Translations under genes and position numbers: made by a program | In this document: piece by piece, positions 20,893 through 32,593 of the stretch | Layout of the letters: each line of letters begins with the position of its first letter | Numbering within the stretch: position 1 is the stretch's first letter | Assembly: GCA_024160085.1 (NCBI GenBank) | Contig: JAMDYG010000001.1 | Span: 806,001-870,000 of the forward strand | From: Serratia symbiotica | GTDB taxonomy: Bacteria; Pseudomonadota; Gammaproteobacteria; Enterobacterales; Enterobacteriaceae | DNA: 64,000 nucleotides | Direction of reading: 5' to 3' | Notes under the pieces: generated by a model | Database searches by the model: none | The model's input: the letters and a program-made list of their open reading frames with translations, nothing else | Told to the model about the DNA's origin: nothing

Positions 20893-22198
20893 TTATGTGT
20901 TCTTAAGCTGGGGTTTGAAATCACGCTCAGTATATCCGGTGTACAACTGGCGAGGGCAGGCAATTTTGATGATGCCTTCATCGTGCATTTCGTTCCAATG
21001 CGCGATCCAGCTGGATAGTACGGGCGATGGCGAAAATAACGGTAAACATGGAAGAAGGAATGCCCATCGCCTTCAGTATGATGCGTGAATAGAAATCGAC
21101 ATTCGGGTACGGTTTTTTCTCGATAAAGTATGGATCATTCAGCGCAATGTGTTCTAGCTCTATCGCTACCTGTAGCAAGTTATCGTCTTTTTTGTTCAGT
21201 TCTTTCAGCACTTGGTGACAGGTTTCACACATCACGGTGGCACGCGGGTCATGGTTCTTATACACGGCGGTGGCCGAACCCCATCAAACGGAACGAGTCG
21301 TTCTTATCTTTGGCACGCTTGATGAATTCTAGAATATGATCAACGGTATTGATCTCTTCTAGCATTTTTAGTGCAGCTTCGTTGGCACCACCGTGCGCCG
21401 GGCCCCATAGAGAAGCGATACCAGCTGCAATGCAGGCTAACGGATTAGCACCGGGGGGGGGATCCTGCGGTATGTACGGTAGACGTGGAGGAGTTCTGTT
21501 CATGGTCAGCATGCAGGATCAAGATGCGATCCATGGCGCGTTCCAACACCGGGTTCACTACGTATTCTTCGCATGGGGTAGCAAACATCATGTGTAGGAA
21601 GTTGCCAGCGTAAGAGAGATTGTTGCGTGGATAAATAAACGGCTGGCCTAGAGAATATTTGTAACACATCGCCGCCACGGTTGGCATTTTTGACAGCAGG
21701 AGGAAAGCGGTGATCTCGCGGTGACGTTCGTTGTTTATGTTCAGCGTATCGTGGTAGAACGCGGCTAACGCTCCGGTCACGCCGCATAGCACTGCCATCG
21801 GGTGCGAGTCGCGGCGGAATCCACGGAGCAAATGGGTGGATCTGGTCGTGGATCATGGTGTGGCGGGTCACGGTAGTTTTAAAGGTATCGAATTCTTCTG
21901 CAGTTAGTACTTCGCCGTATAGCAGGATGTAGCACACTTCCAGATAGCAAGACTCTTTTGCCAACTGCTCGATTGGGAAACCACGATGCAGAAGAACGCC
22001 CTTGTCGCCATCTATGAAGGTGATTTTTGATTTACATGAGGCGGTAGAAGTAAATACGGGATCAAACGTGAAATAACCTTTGGAACCGAGAGTGCGGACA
22101 TCAAAGACATCAGGCCCCAGTGTTGGGGTTAATAAACTCAATTCGATCGGGGTTTCGCCATCATTACTAATCGTTAGCGTCGCTTTCTTATCAGTCAT
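20893..22198 (-). pseudogene. gltA: citrate synthase GltA, broken
   Basis: Condenses oxaloacetate and acetyl-CoA at the entry of the TCA cycle. It starts MTDKKATLTISNDGETPIEL. Recognisable blocks lie in four or more frames: [89 protein letters not shown] and a C-terminal [15 protein letters not shown]. Frameshifts occur near 21830, at a nine-G run (21453-21461), near 21265 and near 21020. The catalytic His and Asp regions survive but cannot be joined in one protein. Confidence 0.93.
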
Positions 22199-22221
22199 TT
22201 ATGTCTCCTTAGCGCCTTAGA

Positions 22222-22368
22222 ATCTATCCCTCTAGGCTATTTTTTTGCCATTTTATCCCTGGAGCAATGCTCACCATCCTCACGTACGCCATGTATGCTG
22301 CGGTTGTTACGCGCTGTCCTGATTCAAACTGGATACAACAATGAAAGCCTACTGGGATAGGCTCTTAA
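22222..22368. repeat. ~147-bp inverted-repeat element, copy C (most complete)
   Basis: Ends are CTATCCCTCTAGGCT and AGCCTACTGGGATAG, matching at 13 of 15 positions as an inverted repeat. The interior shares GCTGCGGTTGTTACGCGCTG and TGCTCACCATCCTCACG with the other copies. It lies in the gltA promoter region. Confidence 0.8.
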
Positions 22369-22920
22369 TTTTAAAAACGCCTAAAATCTGAAATACCTTA
22401 AATCTTGTCAGGTTGCCCACACAAAATAGAGCGGACGTTAACCCTATGAGCGACATTTGCTTTTTACGGTAAAGCTGGGCGGGAAACCACAGCTATCAGG
22501 ATAGACTTGACAGGTACACTGTCATATATCTTGGATAATGGATAAGGTGTAGCTGCTGCCCTAGAGCGCATCATAAAAATTTTTGCAATTAATATGTAAT
22601 TTAAATTTTTAATTATTGTAAATCTAAGCGATTAATATCGTAATAATTGTGAGATGTGTGATCTGAATTACTGTTCGGTAGAAATATTATCAAAGTGATT
22701 ATATGTTATATTGTAATAAGAATGTAACCCTTCTATTACTGCCGAGAGGTCTCCGGATTACCACGAAGTTGGGACTCCTAGCGTTATAAATGCGCGCCGT
22801 TTGAGCACAAAGGATGTTGATGTTTAAGCGCGTGACGCGTAGGGGTTTTGGCTCTTAACGCTGTTTGATTCTTACCTAGACACGGAGGAAGGAAAATAAT
22901 AAGAGCTATGTGAAATAAAT
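22369..22920. promoter_or_regulatory. gltA-sdhC divergent intergenic region
   Basis: About 550 bp with no gene. In Enterobacterales this region carries the divergent gltA and sdh promoters with ArcA and CRP control. I see a very AT-rich stretch at 22565-22740 but cannot assign specific sites. Confidence 0.35.
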
Positions 22921-23300
22921 GTGAAAAAACGACCTGTCAATATGGATCTGCAAACTACCCCGCTTTCCCGTAACTGCAATAGCCCCTATCTTACATCGAA
23001 TATCTGGCGTAACTACCTTGATTGCTGTGGGCATTTTCCTTTGGCTACTAGGCCTGTCTCGCTCTTCCCATGAAGGTTTCATGCAGGCGGCTGCCATCAT
23101 GAATAGCTTCATTGTCAAATTCATATTCTGGGGCATCATCACGTCGCTAGCCTATCACATTTGCGGTGGCGTGCGTCACTTGCTGATGGATTTTAGCTGC
23201 ATCAAAGAGAATCTGGCCGCTGGTTACCCGCTCAGCTCAGGTGGCGATCTGTCGTCTGACCATTATGCTATCAGTTTTGGCTGGAGTTCGGGTATGGTAA
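22921..23300 (+). pseudogene. sdhC: succinate dehydrogenase cytochrome b556 subunit SdhC, broken
   Basis: Haem-b/quinone membrane subunit of complex II. A GTG start gives VKKRPVNMDLQTT, then one extra C in ACTACCCCGC shifts the frame away from RFPVTAIAPILHRISGV. The middle (LIAVGIFLWLLGLSRSSHEG, the quinone-site region, and AYHICGGVRHLLMDF with the haem His) is in the second frame. The end (VAICRLTIMLSVLAGVRVW) is in a third. Two frameshifts. The stop overlaps the sdhD start. Confidence 0.92.
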
Positions 23301-23642
23301 ACAATGTTTCTGCATTAGGGCGCAACGTCGTGCACGGATTGGTTGTTGCTACGAGCCTCCTCCATCATAATTATTCTATATGTCCTGTATCTCCTTGGTT
23401 TTTTTATCTTAGCCCCAGATCTCACCTATGAAATATGGCATGGCTTCTTCACTACCTCCATGACAAAAGTATTCACCTTGCTGACCTTGCTGTCGATTCT
23501 GGTTCACGCTTGGATCTGCTTGTGGCAGGTACTGACGGATTATGTCAAACCGCTGGCGGTTCGCTTAGTGTCGCAACTAGCGATCGTTATCGTATTGCTA
23601 GTCTATTTACTGTATGGAACTATCGTCGTGTGTGGTGTTTAA
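23294..23642 (+). pseudogene. sdhD: succinate dehydrogenase membrane anchor SdhD, frameshifted
   Basis: Starts [16 protein letters not shown]. One extra base near 23340 then shifts the frame, and the rest continues as [20 protein letters not shown] to [12 protein letters not shown] with three membrane helices and a haem-region HAWI motif. A single +1 slip in a GGTTGTTG context separates the two parts, so this is among the least damaged of the sdh genes. Without its partners it has no likely function. Confidence 0.9.
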
Positions 23643-24742
23643 ATGAAACTACCGGTCAGAGAGTTTGATCCAGTAGTTATCGGTGCCGGTGGCGTAGGTA
23701 TGCGTGCTGCGTCACAGATTTCCTAAGCGGGTTTAACGTGCGCCCTGCTGTCCAAAGTATTCCAGGCCTGTTCCCATACTGTCTCTGCGCAGGGTGGTAT
23801 CACTGTTGCGCTCGGCAATAGCGATGAAGACAACTGGGAATGGCATATGTATGACACGGTGAAAGATTTCGACTATATCGGTGATCAGGATGCCATTGAG
23901 TATATGTGTAAAACCGGATCGGAAGCCATTCTGAAATTGGAACATATGGGGTGCCGTTCTTCCCGTCTGGACGACGGCTGAATCTATCAACGCCCATTCG
24001 GTGGCCAATCGCTGAACTTCAGCGGTAGGCAGGCAGCACGGACTGCTGTGGCTGCTGACCGTACCGGTCACGCACTGCTGCACGCCTTGTACCAATATAA
24101 CCTGAAGAACTACACTACCATCTTCTCTGAGTGATAATATGCGCTGGATCTGGTGAAAAACTAGGAGGGTGCCGTAGTGGGGGGGGGTACCTACCGCTAT
24201 CTGCATCGAAACCGGCGAAGTGGCTTAGGCTTACTTCAAAGCCAAGGCTACGGTGCTGGCCACTGGTGGTGTAGGCCGTATTTATCAGTCTACCACCAAT
24301 GCCCACATCAACACCGGTGACGGTGTCGGCATGGTGCTACGTGCTGGTCTGCCGATGTAGGACATGGAAATGTGGCAGTTCCATCCGACTGGTATCGCGG
24401 GTGCTGGTGACTGAAGGTTGCCGTGGTGAAGGCGGCTATTTGCTGAACAAACACGGCGAGCGCTTCATGGAGCGTTATGCGCCGAAAGCCAAAGACTTGA
24501 CAGGGTGCGATGTGTTTGCCCGTTACATCATGATTGAAATCCGTGAAGGCCATGGTTGTGATGGCTCTTGGGGGCCACACGCTAAGTTGAAGTTGGATCA
24601 CTTAGGCAAAGATGTGCTGTAATCCCGTTTACCTGGCATTTTGGAACAGTCACGCACTTTCGCGCATGTCGATCCGGTGAAAGAACCCATCCCGTTTATC
24701 CCGACCTGCCACTATATGATGGGCGGTATTCCGACTAAAAGC
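23643..24742 (+). pseudogene. sdhA: succinate dehydrogenase flavoprotein SdhA, broken and 3'-deleted
   Basis: Covalent-FAD catalytic subunit of complex II. MKLPVREFDPVVIGAGGVGM starts the FAD domain. Stops and frame changes follow. The FAD-linking His region is present ([10 protein letters not shown]). Further blocks are ALDLVKN, a nine-G run at 24179-24187 that breaks the frame, MWQFHPTGI-like sequence, [20 protein letters not shown] and [15 protein letters not shown]. There the gene ends abruptly, and the remaining ~225 residues with the start of sdhB are missing. At least eight lesions. Confidence 0.94.
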
Positions 24743-25333
24743 AAGACACCTGACTCTATCATTCCGCCGTTCATACCGTGAGGGCGTATGCGGTTCCGAT
24801 GGGATCAATATGGAACGGTAAAAACGGCTTAGCATGCATCACTCTAATCTCTTCGCTGCGTAAAGGCCACGACAAAATTGTGATCTGCCCGATGCCGGGA
24901 TTACCGGTGGTACACGAATCTGGTGGTAGATATGGGCCAGTTCTACGCTCAATATGAAAAGATAAAACCTTATCTGCTAAACGATGGCAAGTATCCCCTG
25001 GCGCGCGAAAATCTATAGTCACCGGAGCAACGGGCTAAACTGGATGGTCTGTACGAGTGTATTCTGTGTGCTTGCTGCTCAACGTCTTGCCCATCGTTCT
25101 GGTGTAACCCTGACAAGTTCATCGGCCTGGTAGGGCTACTGGCAGCGTATCGCTTCCTGATCGACAGCCGTGATACGGAAAAACAAGAATGTTTAGATGA
25201 TCTAGGCGACGCTTTTAGTGTTTTCCGCTGCCATAGCATCATGAACTGTGTCAGTGTATGTTCTAAAGGATTGTGAATCCGACGCGTGCTATTTAGGCAT
25301 ATCAAGTCCATGCCGCTGCAACGCAGCGCATAA
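24743..25333 (+). pseudogene. sdhB: succinate dehydrogenase iron-sulfur subunit SdhB, 5'-deleted
   Basis: Begins inside the gene, directly against sdh[21 protein letters not shown] holds part of the 2Fe-2S motif. After a TAA and frame changes come KIVICPMPGLPVV, MGQFYAQYEKIKPYLLNDGK, a TAG, then [20 protein letters not shown] with the 4Fe-4S cysteines, [13 protein letters not shown] and a C-terminal HIKSMPLQRSA ending at 25333. About 50 N-terminal residues are missing. The following 284 bp to sucA hold nothing recognised. Confidence 0.92.
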
Positions 25334-25617
25334 GTGGAATGAGAGGCTACGCTGAGCAGTGTTCCGGTGCATATCGCACCGCACGTAAGGGAACTGCTAA
25401 AAACTTCCTCGTGATTGTGGTATTCCATACAGCCTAATTTGTTCGCCGGTTTTTAGAGGTTCTTTGTATAAGTAACCTAAGGTTCATAACAGCGTATATC
25501 AGTTCTTTTAGTGGCTATAAGATACGTCTAGTGAATCGTTTACGGATAACCGTATTTATCACGGTAATTATGCTAACTACGGCGAAAAATAAAGCTTCCA
25601 AGCTTAAGGAATCCATG

Positions 25618-28387
25618 ATGCAGAACGGTGCAATGAAGGCCTGGCCGGATTCCTCCTATCTGACGGGCACGAACCAGTCTTACATAGAGCAACTCTATGA
25701 GTATTTTTTAACTGATCCTGGCTCCGTTGAAGATAGCTAGCATTCCATTTTTCAGCAATTTACCTCTGGGGTGACAAAATCCGATCATCCTCACTCTAAA
25801 ATGCGCGATTACTTCCGTAGCCTGGCAAAAGACACCACAGGGTACAACACTACCAACACTGATCGAGAAACCGATGCTAAACAAGTCAAGGTATTGCAAC
25901 TAATCAATGCCTTCCGTTTCTGTGGGCATCAGCATTACAACCTCGATCCAGCTTACCATAATCTGACTGAAGCCGATTTCCAGGAAACCTTTAACGTGGG
26001 TTCTTTCGCCATCGGCAAAGAAACTATGAAATTGAATGACCTATACGCTGCGCTGAAGCAGACCTACTGTGGTTCAATTGGTGCAGAGTACATGCACATC
26101 ATTGATACCGAAGAGAAACTCTGGCTCCAGCAATGCATCGAATCGGTGGTGGGGCACGCTAGCTTTACCCGCGATGAGAAAGCTGTTTCCTGAATGAGTT
26201 GACCGCAGCGGAAGGTCTGGAACGTTATCTGGGTGCTTAAGTTCCCTGGCACGAAGCGCTTCTCGCTAGAAGGTGGTGACGCGTTGGTGCCTATGCTGAA
26301 AGAAATGGCCCGTCACGCGGGCAAAAATGGCATGCGTGAAGTGGTATTGGGCATGGCTCACCGTGGCCGCTTGAATGTGTTGATCAATGTGCTGGGCAAA
26401 AAGCCGTCCGACCTGTTTAACGAGTTCGCTGGCAAGCATAAGAAACACCTTGGCACTGGTGACGTGAAATACCGCCGGGGCTTTTCCTCCGATGTAGAAA
26501 CTGAAGGTGGCATGGTTCACCTAGCACTGACGTTCAATCCATCGCACCTGGAGATCGTCACAGCCCAGTTGTGATAGGCTCGGTACGCGCCCGCCGCGAT
26601 CGTCTGGACGAAACGCGCAGTAATAGGGTACTGCCAATTACTATCCATGGTGACGCGGCCATTACCGGTCAAGGTGTAGTGCAGGAAACCCTGAATATGT
26701 CGCAGGCGCGCGGTTACGAAGTGGGCGGCACGGTGCACATCGTCATTAACAACCAGGTGGGTTTCACCACTTCCAATCCATTAGATGCCCGCTCCACCCA
26801 GTATTGTACCAACATCGCCAAAATGGTGCAGGCACCGATCTTCCATGTCAACGCGGACGATCCAGAAGCGGTGGCGTTCGTCACCCGCCTGGCATTAGAT
26901 TTTCGTAACACCTTTAAACGTGATGCGATGATCGATTTGGTCTGCTACCGTCGTCATGGGCATAATGAGGCTGATGAGCCAAGTGCCACCCAGCCAGTGA
27001 TGTACCAGAAGATCAAAAAACACCCAACGCTACGCGAAATCTACGCTGATATTCTGACCAAACAAAAAGTAGCTAGCCTGGAAGATGCCACAGAAATGGT
27101 CAATCTGTACCGTGACGCGCTTGATTGTAGCGACTGTGTGGTTGAAGGGTGGCGTCCGATGAACCTGCATTCCTTCACCTGGTCGCCATACCTGAACCAT
27201 GAGTGGGACGAGGAGTATCCAAGTAAAGTCGAGATGAAACGCTTGCAGGAGCTGGCTCGCCGCATCAGCAGTGTGCCGGAAGCGATCGAAATGCAATCAC
27301 GCGTAGCTAAAATCTACCGTGATCGTGCAGAGATAGCCTCAGGTAACAAACCGTTTTACTGGGGTGTGGCTGAAACGCTGGCCTATGCCACCCTAGTGGA
27401 TGAAGGCATATCTATCCGCATCTCTGGTGAAGACGCCAGCCGTGGCATCTTCTTCCATCGCCATGCGGTGGTGCACAACCAGAAAAACAGCTCAGTCTAT
27501 GTTCCGCTAGCGAATATCCATAGTAGCCAGGGCGAATTCAACGTCTGGGACTCGGTACTGTCTGAGGAAGCCGTGCTGGCGTTCGAATATGGTTATGCTA
27601 CCGCTGAACCACGCACACTGACCATTTGGGAGGCGCAATTCGGCGACTTTGCCAACGGTGCGCAAGTTGTTATCGATCAGTTCATCAGCTCCGGCGAGCA
27701 GAAATGGGGGCGCATGTGTGGCCTGGTGATGTTGCTGCCACACGGTTACGAAGGCCAGGGTCCAGAGCACTCTTCGGCGCGTCTGGAGCGTTACTTGCAA
27801 CTTTGTGCAGAGCAGAATATGCAAGTATGCATCCCATCTACTCCGGCGTAGGTTTACCATATGCTACGCCGACAGGCACTACGCGGAATGCGCCGCCCGC
27901 TGGTGGTGATGTCGCCTAAGTCACTGCTGCGTCACCCGCTGGCGGTTTCTTCCCTGGAAGAGTTGGCCAATGGCACTTTCTTTTCGGCTATCGGCGAGAT
28001 CGACGATCTGGAGCCGAAAGCAGTCAAACGCGTGGTGCTGTGCGCTGGCAAAGTGTACTACGACCTGCTGGAGCAGCGCCGCAAGAATGAGCAGAAAAAC
28101 GTCGCCATCATCCGTATCGAGCAGTTGTATCCGTTCCCGCATCAGGCAGTTCAGGCGGTGCTAGAGAAATATGCATATGTTCATGATTTCGTTTGGTGTC
28201 AAGAAGAGCCGTTAAACCATGGGGCCTGGTATTGCAGCAAACACAACTTCCGAGAAGTGGGGTGCCATTCGCCGCTTCTTTACGTTACGCCGGACGTCCT
28301 GCCTCTGCCTCTCCTGCGGTGGGTTATATGTCGGTACACCAGAAGCAACAGCAGGCTCTGGTGAATGACGCGCTGAATATTGATTAG
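25618..28387 (+). pseudogene. sucA: 2-oxoglutarate dehydrogenase E1 (SucA), broken
   Basis: Thiamine-diphosphate E1 of the 2-oxoglutarate dehydrogenase complex. The start MQNGAMKAW lies seven bases after AAGGA. TAG at 25738 replaces Trp in EDSWHSIFQQF. Two opposing slips lie near 26185 and 26238, one near 26572, a TAG (Gln position) at 27849-27851 in TPA-stop-VYHMLRRQ, and a slip near 28255 before FGASLRYAGRPASASPAVGY. Long stretches remain open, for example 26571-27851 with [20 protein letters not shown] and ThDP-site [10 protein letters not shown]. Loss appears fairly recent. Confidence 0.94.
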
Positions 28388-28439
28388 TGCTTGTTCATTT
28401 GCTAGCAAATGAAGGGTAAAAACATTAAGGGGAAGCTAA

Positions 28440-29643
28440 ATGATTAGCGTAGATATTCTGGTTCCTGACCTTCCTGAATCGGTTGCCGATGCAACGGTAG
28501 CCACCTGGCACAAGAAACTGGGTGACAATGTTCAGCATGATGAAGTCCTGGTGGAAATCGAAACCGACAAGGTAGTATTGGAAGTGTCGGCCAGCGAAGC
28601 GAGTATTCTTGATGCGATCGTGGAAGAAGTGGGTGCTACTGTGCTGTCTCGCCAGATACTTGGCCGCATCCGTCCAGGCGATAGCTCCGGCAAACCGACC
28701 AGCGAGAAAAGTCTAGCACCTAAAGACGCCACCTCTGTTCAGTGTGCTACCGCCAGCCTGGAAGCAGCAAGTAACGACGCTCTCAGCCCGGCAATTCGCC
28801 GGCTGATCGCTGAACACGTTCTCGATGCCAGTGCCATCAAAGGCAGCGGTGTGGGCGGCCGCATCACTCGTGAAGACGTGGAAGCGCATCTGGCTAACGG
28901 CAAGCAAACGGATAAACCGACCGCTGAAGCGGCACTACAACCGACTCTGAGCAATCGCTACGAAAAACGCGTGGCCGATGACCCGTCTGCGTAAACGCGT
29001 GGCTGAATGCCTGTTGGAAGCGAATAACAGCACTGCTATGCTGACCACCTTCAACGAAATCAACATGCAGCCGATCATGGATCTGCATAAGCAGTATGGT
29101 GAAGCCTTCGAGAAGCGCCACAGTGTGCGTCTAGGCTTTATGTCCTTCTACATCAAGGCGGTGATTGAAGCGCTGAAGCGTTATCCAGAAGTGAACGCGT
29201 CGATCAACGGTTATGATGTGATTTATCATAATCACTTTGATATCAGTATTGCTGTATCTACCCCACGCGGCCTGGTGACGCCAGTTCTACGTGATGTAGA
29301 CACCATCAGCATAGCATATATAGAAAATAAAATCAAATAGTTAGCTATTAAAGGCCGCGAAGGAAAATTGACTGTAGAAGAACTGACAGGCGGTAATTTC
29401 ACCATTACCAATGGCGGCGTATTCGGTTCATTGATGTCCACCCTAATCATCAACCCACCCCAGAGCGCTATTTTGGGTATGCATGCCATTAAAGATCGCC
29501 CCATGGCGGTTAATGGTCAGGTGGTGATCCAACCGATGATGTACCTGTCGCTGTCTTATGACCACTGCTTGATCGACGGCAAAGAGTCCGTCGGTTACTT
29601 GGTAACAGTTAAAAATATGTTGGAAGATCCGGTTCGTCTGCTA
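28440..29643 (+). pseudogene. sucB: 2-oxoglutarate dehydrogenase E2 (SucB), broken
   Basis: Dihydrolipoyl succinyltransferase core. The lipoyl domain (VLVEIETDKVVLEV, with the lipoylated Lys) and the E1/E3-binding domain (LSPAIRRLIAEHVLDASAIK) are open from 28440. A frameshift near 28975 follows. The catalytic domain ([40 protein letters not shown]) has a TAG at 29338 where Glu is normal. The active-site motif reads YDHCLIDG rather than YDHRLIDG. The normal LLLDV end is lost and the frame runs on to 29886 into sucC. Confidence 0.92.
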
Positions 29644-29797
29644 CTAGGGAGAGGGAAGTCAACCAACAAAGATGCAGCTAAAGTATTACGAGTACAACGC
29701 CGCGCCCATATTCTGTACTACGTGGCCGGAAAGTCATGCGCATTATCGTGCACCTCTGACCCGGCTAAAACCTTCAGAACTGAATGGATAAAACACC

Positions 29798-30964
29798 ATG
29801 AATTTACACGAATATCAGGCAAAACAGTTGTTTGCTCAGTATGGTATACCAGCACCTACCGGCTACGCTTGTACCACGCCGCATGAAGCAGAAGAAGCTG
29901 CATCCAAAATAGGCTGTGGCCCGTGGGTGGTTAAATGTCAGGTTCATGCTGGCGGACGAGGTAAAGCTGGCGGCGTTAAAGTGGTTAACAATAAAGAAGA
30001 TATCCGTGCTTTCGCGGAAGCTTGGTTGGGCAAACGTCTAGTGACCTACCAAACTGATGTGCTGGGCCAGCCAGTACACCAAATCCTGGTAGAAGCAGCG
30101 ACCGACATCGATAAAGAACTGTATTTGAGCGTAGTAGTTGACCGCAGTTCCCATCGCGTAGTGTTTATGTCATCCACGGAAGGCGGTGTTGAGATCGAAA
30201 AAGTGGCGCAAGATTCCCCGGAACTGATCCATAAAATGACTATCGATCCGTTGGTCGGCCCACAGCCTTACCAGGGTCGTGAGCTGGCCTTCAAGTTGGG
30301 GCTGACCGGCAAGCAAGTTAATCAGTTCGCCAAGATCTTCATGGGGTTGGCAAAGCTGTTCCTGGAGCGTGACCTGGTGATGGTTGAGATCAACCCCCTA
30401 GTGATCACCAAACAGGGCGACCTGGTGTGCCTGGACGGCAAACTGGGTGCCGATGGCAACGCCTTGTTCCGCCAGCCTGAACTGCGCGAAATGCGTGATC
30501 TTTCTCAAGAAGACGAGCGTGAATCCCGTGCGTCACAGTGGGAGCAGAACTACGTAGCGCTTGACGGCAACATCGGCTGCATGGTTAATGGTGCTGGATT
30601 GGCAATGGGTACCATGGACATCGTTAAACTGTATGGTGGCGAACCAGCTAACTTCCTAGACGTAGGTGGTGGTGCAACCAAAGATCGTGTCGCTGAAGCA
30701 TTTAAAATCATCCTGTCCGACGGTAAAGTAAAAGCGGTGCTAGTTAACATCTTCGGTGGTATCGTGCGTTGTGATCTGATCGCTGATGGCATCATCGGCG
30801 CAGTGGCTGAAGTGGGCGTTAATATTCCAGTAGTGGTGCGTCTGGAAGGGAATAACGCCGAACTGGGTACCAAAAAATTGGCGGACAGTGGTCTGAATAT
30901 CATTGCTGCGACTAGCCTAACTGATGCGGCTTGGCAAGTTATTGCGGTAGTGGAGGGTAAATAA
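29798..30964 (+). CDS. sucC: succinyl-CoA synthetase beta subunit SucC
   Basis: With SucD it interconverts succinyl-CoA plus ADP/Pi and succinate plus ATP plus CoA in the cytoplasm. 388 residues, exactly the usual length. [20 protein letters not shown] starts an ATP-grasp domain with [15 protein letters not shown]. The C-terminal CoA-ligase domain has [10 protein letters not shown] and [12 protein letters not shown]. Intact. Its TAA overlaps the sucD ATG (TAATG), so the two are translationally coupled. Its usual upstream partners sucA and sucB are dead. Confidence 0.97.
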   Translation: MNLHEYQAKQLFAQYGIPAPTGYACTTPHEAEEAASKIGCGPWVVKCQVHAGGRGKAGGVKVVNNKEDIRAFAEAWLGKRLVTYQTDVLGQPVHQILVEAATDIDKELYLSVVVDRSSHRVVFMSSTEGGVEIEKVAQDSPELIHKMTIDPLVGPQPYQGRELAFKLGLTGKQVNQFAKIFMGLAKLFLERDLVMVEINPLVITKQGDLVCLDGKLGADGNALFRQPELREMRDLSQEDERESRASQWEQNYVALDGNIGCMVNGAGLAMGTMDIVKLYGGEPANFLDVGGGATKDRVAEAFKIILSDGKVKAVLVNIFGGIVRCDLIADGIIGAVAEVGVNIPVVVRLEGNNAELGTKKLADSGLNIIAATSLTDAAWQVIAVVEGK

Positions 30965-31836
30965 TGTCCATTTTAATCGATAAGAACACCAAAGTAATTT
31001 GCCAGGGTTTCACCGGGAGCCAGGGAACTTTTCACTCAGAACAAGCTATCGCTTACGGCACCAAAATGGTTGGTGGTGTAACTCCAGGCAAAGGTGGCAC
31101 CCAGCATCTGGGGTTGCCGGTGTTTAATACTGTACGTGAGGCGGTTAAAGCCACGGGGGCGAATGCATCGGCGATTTACGTTCCTGCACTGTTCTGCAAA
31201 GACTCTATTCTGGAAGCCATTGATGCTGGCATCAAATTGATCATCACCATCACTGAAGGCATCCCAACGCTAGACATGCTGACGGCGAAAGTGAAGCTAG
31301 ATGAAGCGGGCGTACGTATGATCGGCCCAAATTGCCCAGGCATTATCACCCCAGATGAATGTAAAATCGGCATTATGCCAGGCCACATCCACCAGCTAGG
31401 CAAAGTAGGTATTGTTTCCCGCTCCGGCACCCTGACCTATGAAGCGGTGAAACAAACCACCGATGCCGGTCTAGGCCAATCCACCTGTGTGGGTATCGGT
31501 GGCGACCCCATCCCCGGCTCCAACTTTATTGATATTCTGAAGCTGTTCCAGCAAGATTCACAGACCGAAACAATCGTGATGATCGGCGAAATCGGCGGCA
31601 GCGCTGAAGAAGAAGCGGCAGCCTATATCAAAGAATACGTTACCAAGCCGGTGGTCGGCTACATTGCTGGTGTCACCGCGCCTAAAGGCAAGCGTATGGG
31701 GCACGCTGGTGCGATCATTGCTGGAGGTAAAGGCACGGCAGACGAGAAGTTTGCGGCGCTGGAGGCGGCGGGGGTGAAAACCGTGCGCAGCCTGGCTGAT
31801 ATTGGTGATGCAGTGAAAGCGGTGTTGAATCGTTAA
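30964..31836 (+). CDS. sucD: succinyl-CoA synthetase alpha subunit SucD
   Basis: Carries the phosphohistidine. 290 residues, full length. The CoA-binding Rossmann part has [20 protein letters not shown] and [18 protein letters not shown]. Then come [20 protein letters not shown] and [14 protein letters not shown], with the active-site [18 protein letters not shown] near residue 245. Intact and coupled to sucC. With gltA, sdh and sucAB broken it may act in the succinyl-CoA-forming direction (inference). Confidence 0.97.
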   Translation: MSILIDKNTKVICQGFTGSQGTFHSEQAIAYGTKMVGGVTPGKGGTQHLGLPVFNTVREAVKATGANASAIYVPALFCKDSILEAIDAGIKLIITITEGIPTLDMLTAKVKLDEAGVRMIGPNCPGIITPDECKIGIMPGHIHQLGKVGIVSRSGTLTYEAVKQTTDAGLGQSTCVGIGGDPIPGSNFIDILKLFQQDSQTETIVMIGEIGGSAEEEAAAYIKEYVTKPVVGYIAGVTAPKGKRMGHAGAIIAGGKGTADEKFAALEAAGVKTVRSLADIGDAVKAVLNR

Positions 31837-31849
31837 TACGACAATACTA

Positions 31850-31955
31850 TGCCCTATGGATTTCAAGCTATAGCCAGGCGGCATTCGCCCATCATCGGGA
31901 ACTTACGTTAGCCAGTGACTGGGTTGGGCGAGTGCGGACACATATCTTGATCTTT
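31850..31955. repeat. ERIC element, copy 3 (degenerate, inverted)
   Basis: Reads in the opposite sense to the other copies: CAGGCGGCATTCGCCC, GGGAACTTACGTTAGCCAG, TGACTGGGTTGGGCGAGTGC. Core similarity is clear but the ends are eroded. It lies just after sucD. Confidence 0.6.
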
Positions 31956-32593
31956 TTAGTCGCCTAGAACGCGTTCATAATTTTGGGGCTAGTTAAAAAT
32001 CACAACACCATCATCACGCTTGTCGAGGCGGTTCTCAAAATAAATCGCTTACCAGGGCAATGTTACGTTCCAACTCTGGATTGGCATTGTCCTTTTTCTT
32101 GCACATCCATTACCCCCTAATAAAACGACTTCAGCCAACTGTTTTCAGTAAAGTGGATCGCATCCCGCCAGACGAAGTACTCTATCGCTGCCGGTGCTTC
32201 AAGCTCCGAATAACTTTCGGTGATGGCGCTAATCGTGGTGATAGAGACACGGAGGTGTCATACAAGTCTTTTCATCGCTGCGGCTCAAAAGTGCTGTTAC
32301 GGGCGCGTGGCATGAACAGTTCAAAAGCACTGGTAGGTGATTTGGCTATTACGGTTAGCCTCAATAGCCTAGGTGAGATGATGCTGCTGTTCAGCAGCCA
32401 GGTTAGCATCGACAAAAATGCAAGTAATAACTGCATTCCACTGGTATTTACGTAGCCATTCAAGCTCTTGTTGTTCAATTTCCCACCGTTTGCAGCCAAA
32501 GGTGAAACGGATATATATCGCCATAAAAATGTCATATTTTTCGTTTATCTGGGCTACTAGCATGGTTAACTTCTCGATGAAAAAAGATGATTT
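31956..32593. other. unassigned stretch with possible gene scrap
   Basis: About 640 bp without a recognisable gene. The minus strand has a protein-like frame at 32369-32563 (MLVAQINEKYDIFMAIYIRF) that ends in TGA; beyond it the same strand is full of stops. The plus-strand frame at 32060-32455 shows no family motif. This may be the remains of a leftward gene. Confidence 0.3.

Noticed and set aside
20732-21088. A 118-residue ORF on the plus strand
   Set aside because: It runs antisense through the gltA 3' end and starts in the nei scrap; it has no coherent similarity after the first 20 residues.
19753-24187. Phase-variable switching through the nine-G runs
   Set aside because: gltA and sdhA have other fatal lesions, so a length change would not restore them; only phrB could switch its tail, without clear effect.
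23643-25333. A functional SdhA-SdhB fusion protein
   Set aside because: Multiple stops and slips on both sides and loss of the SdhA helical and capping regions.
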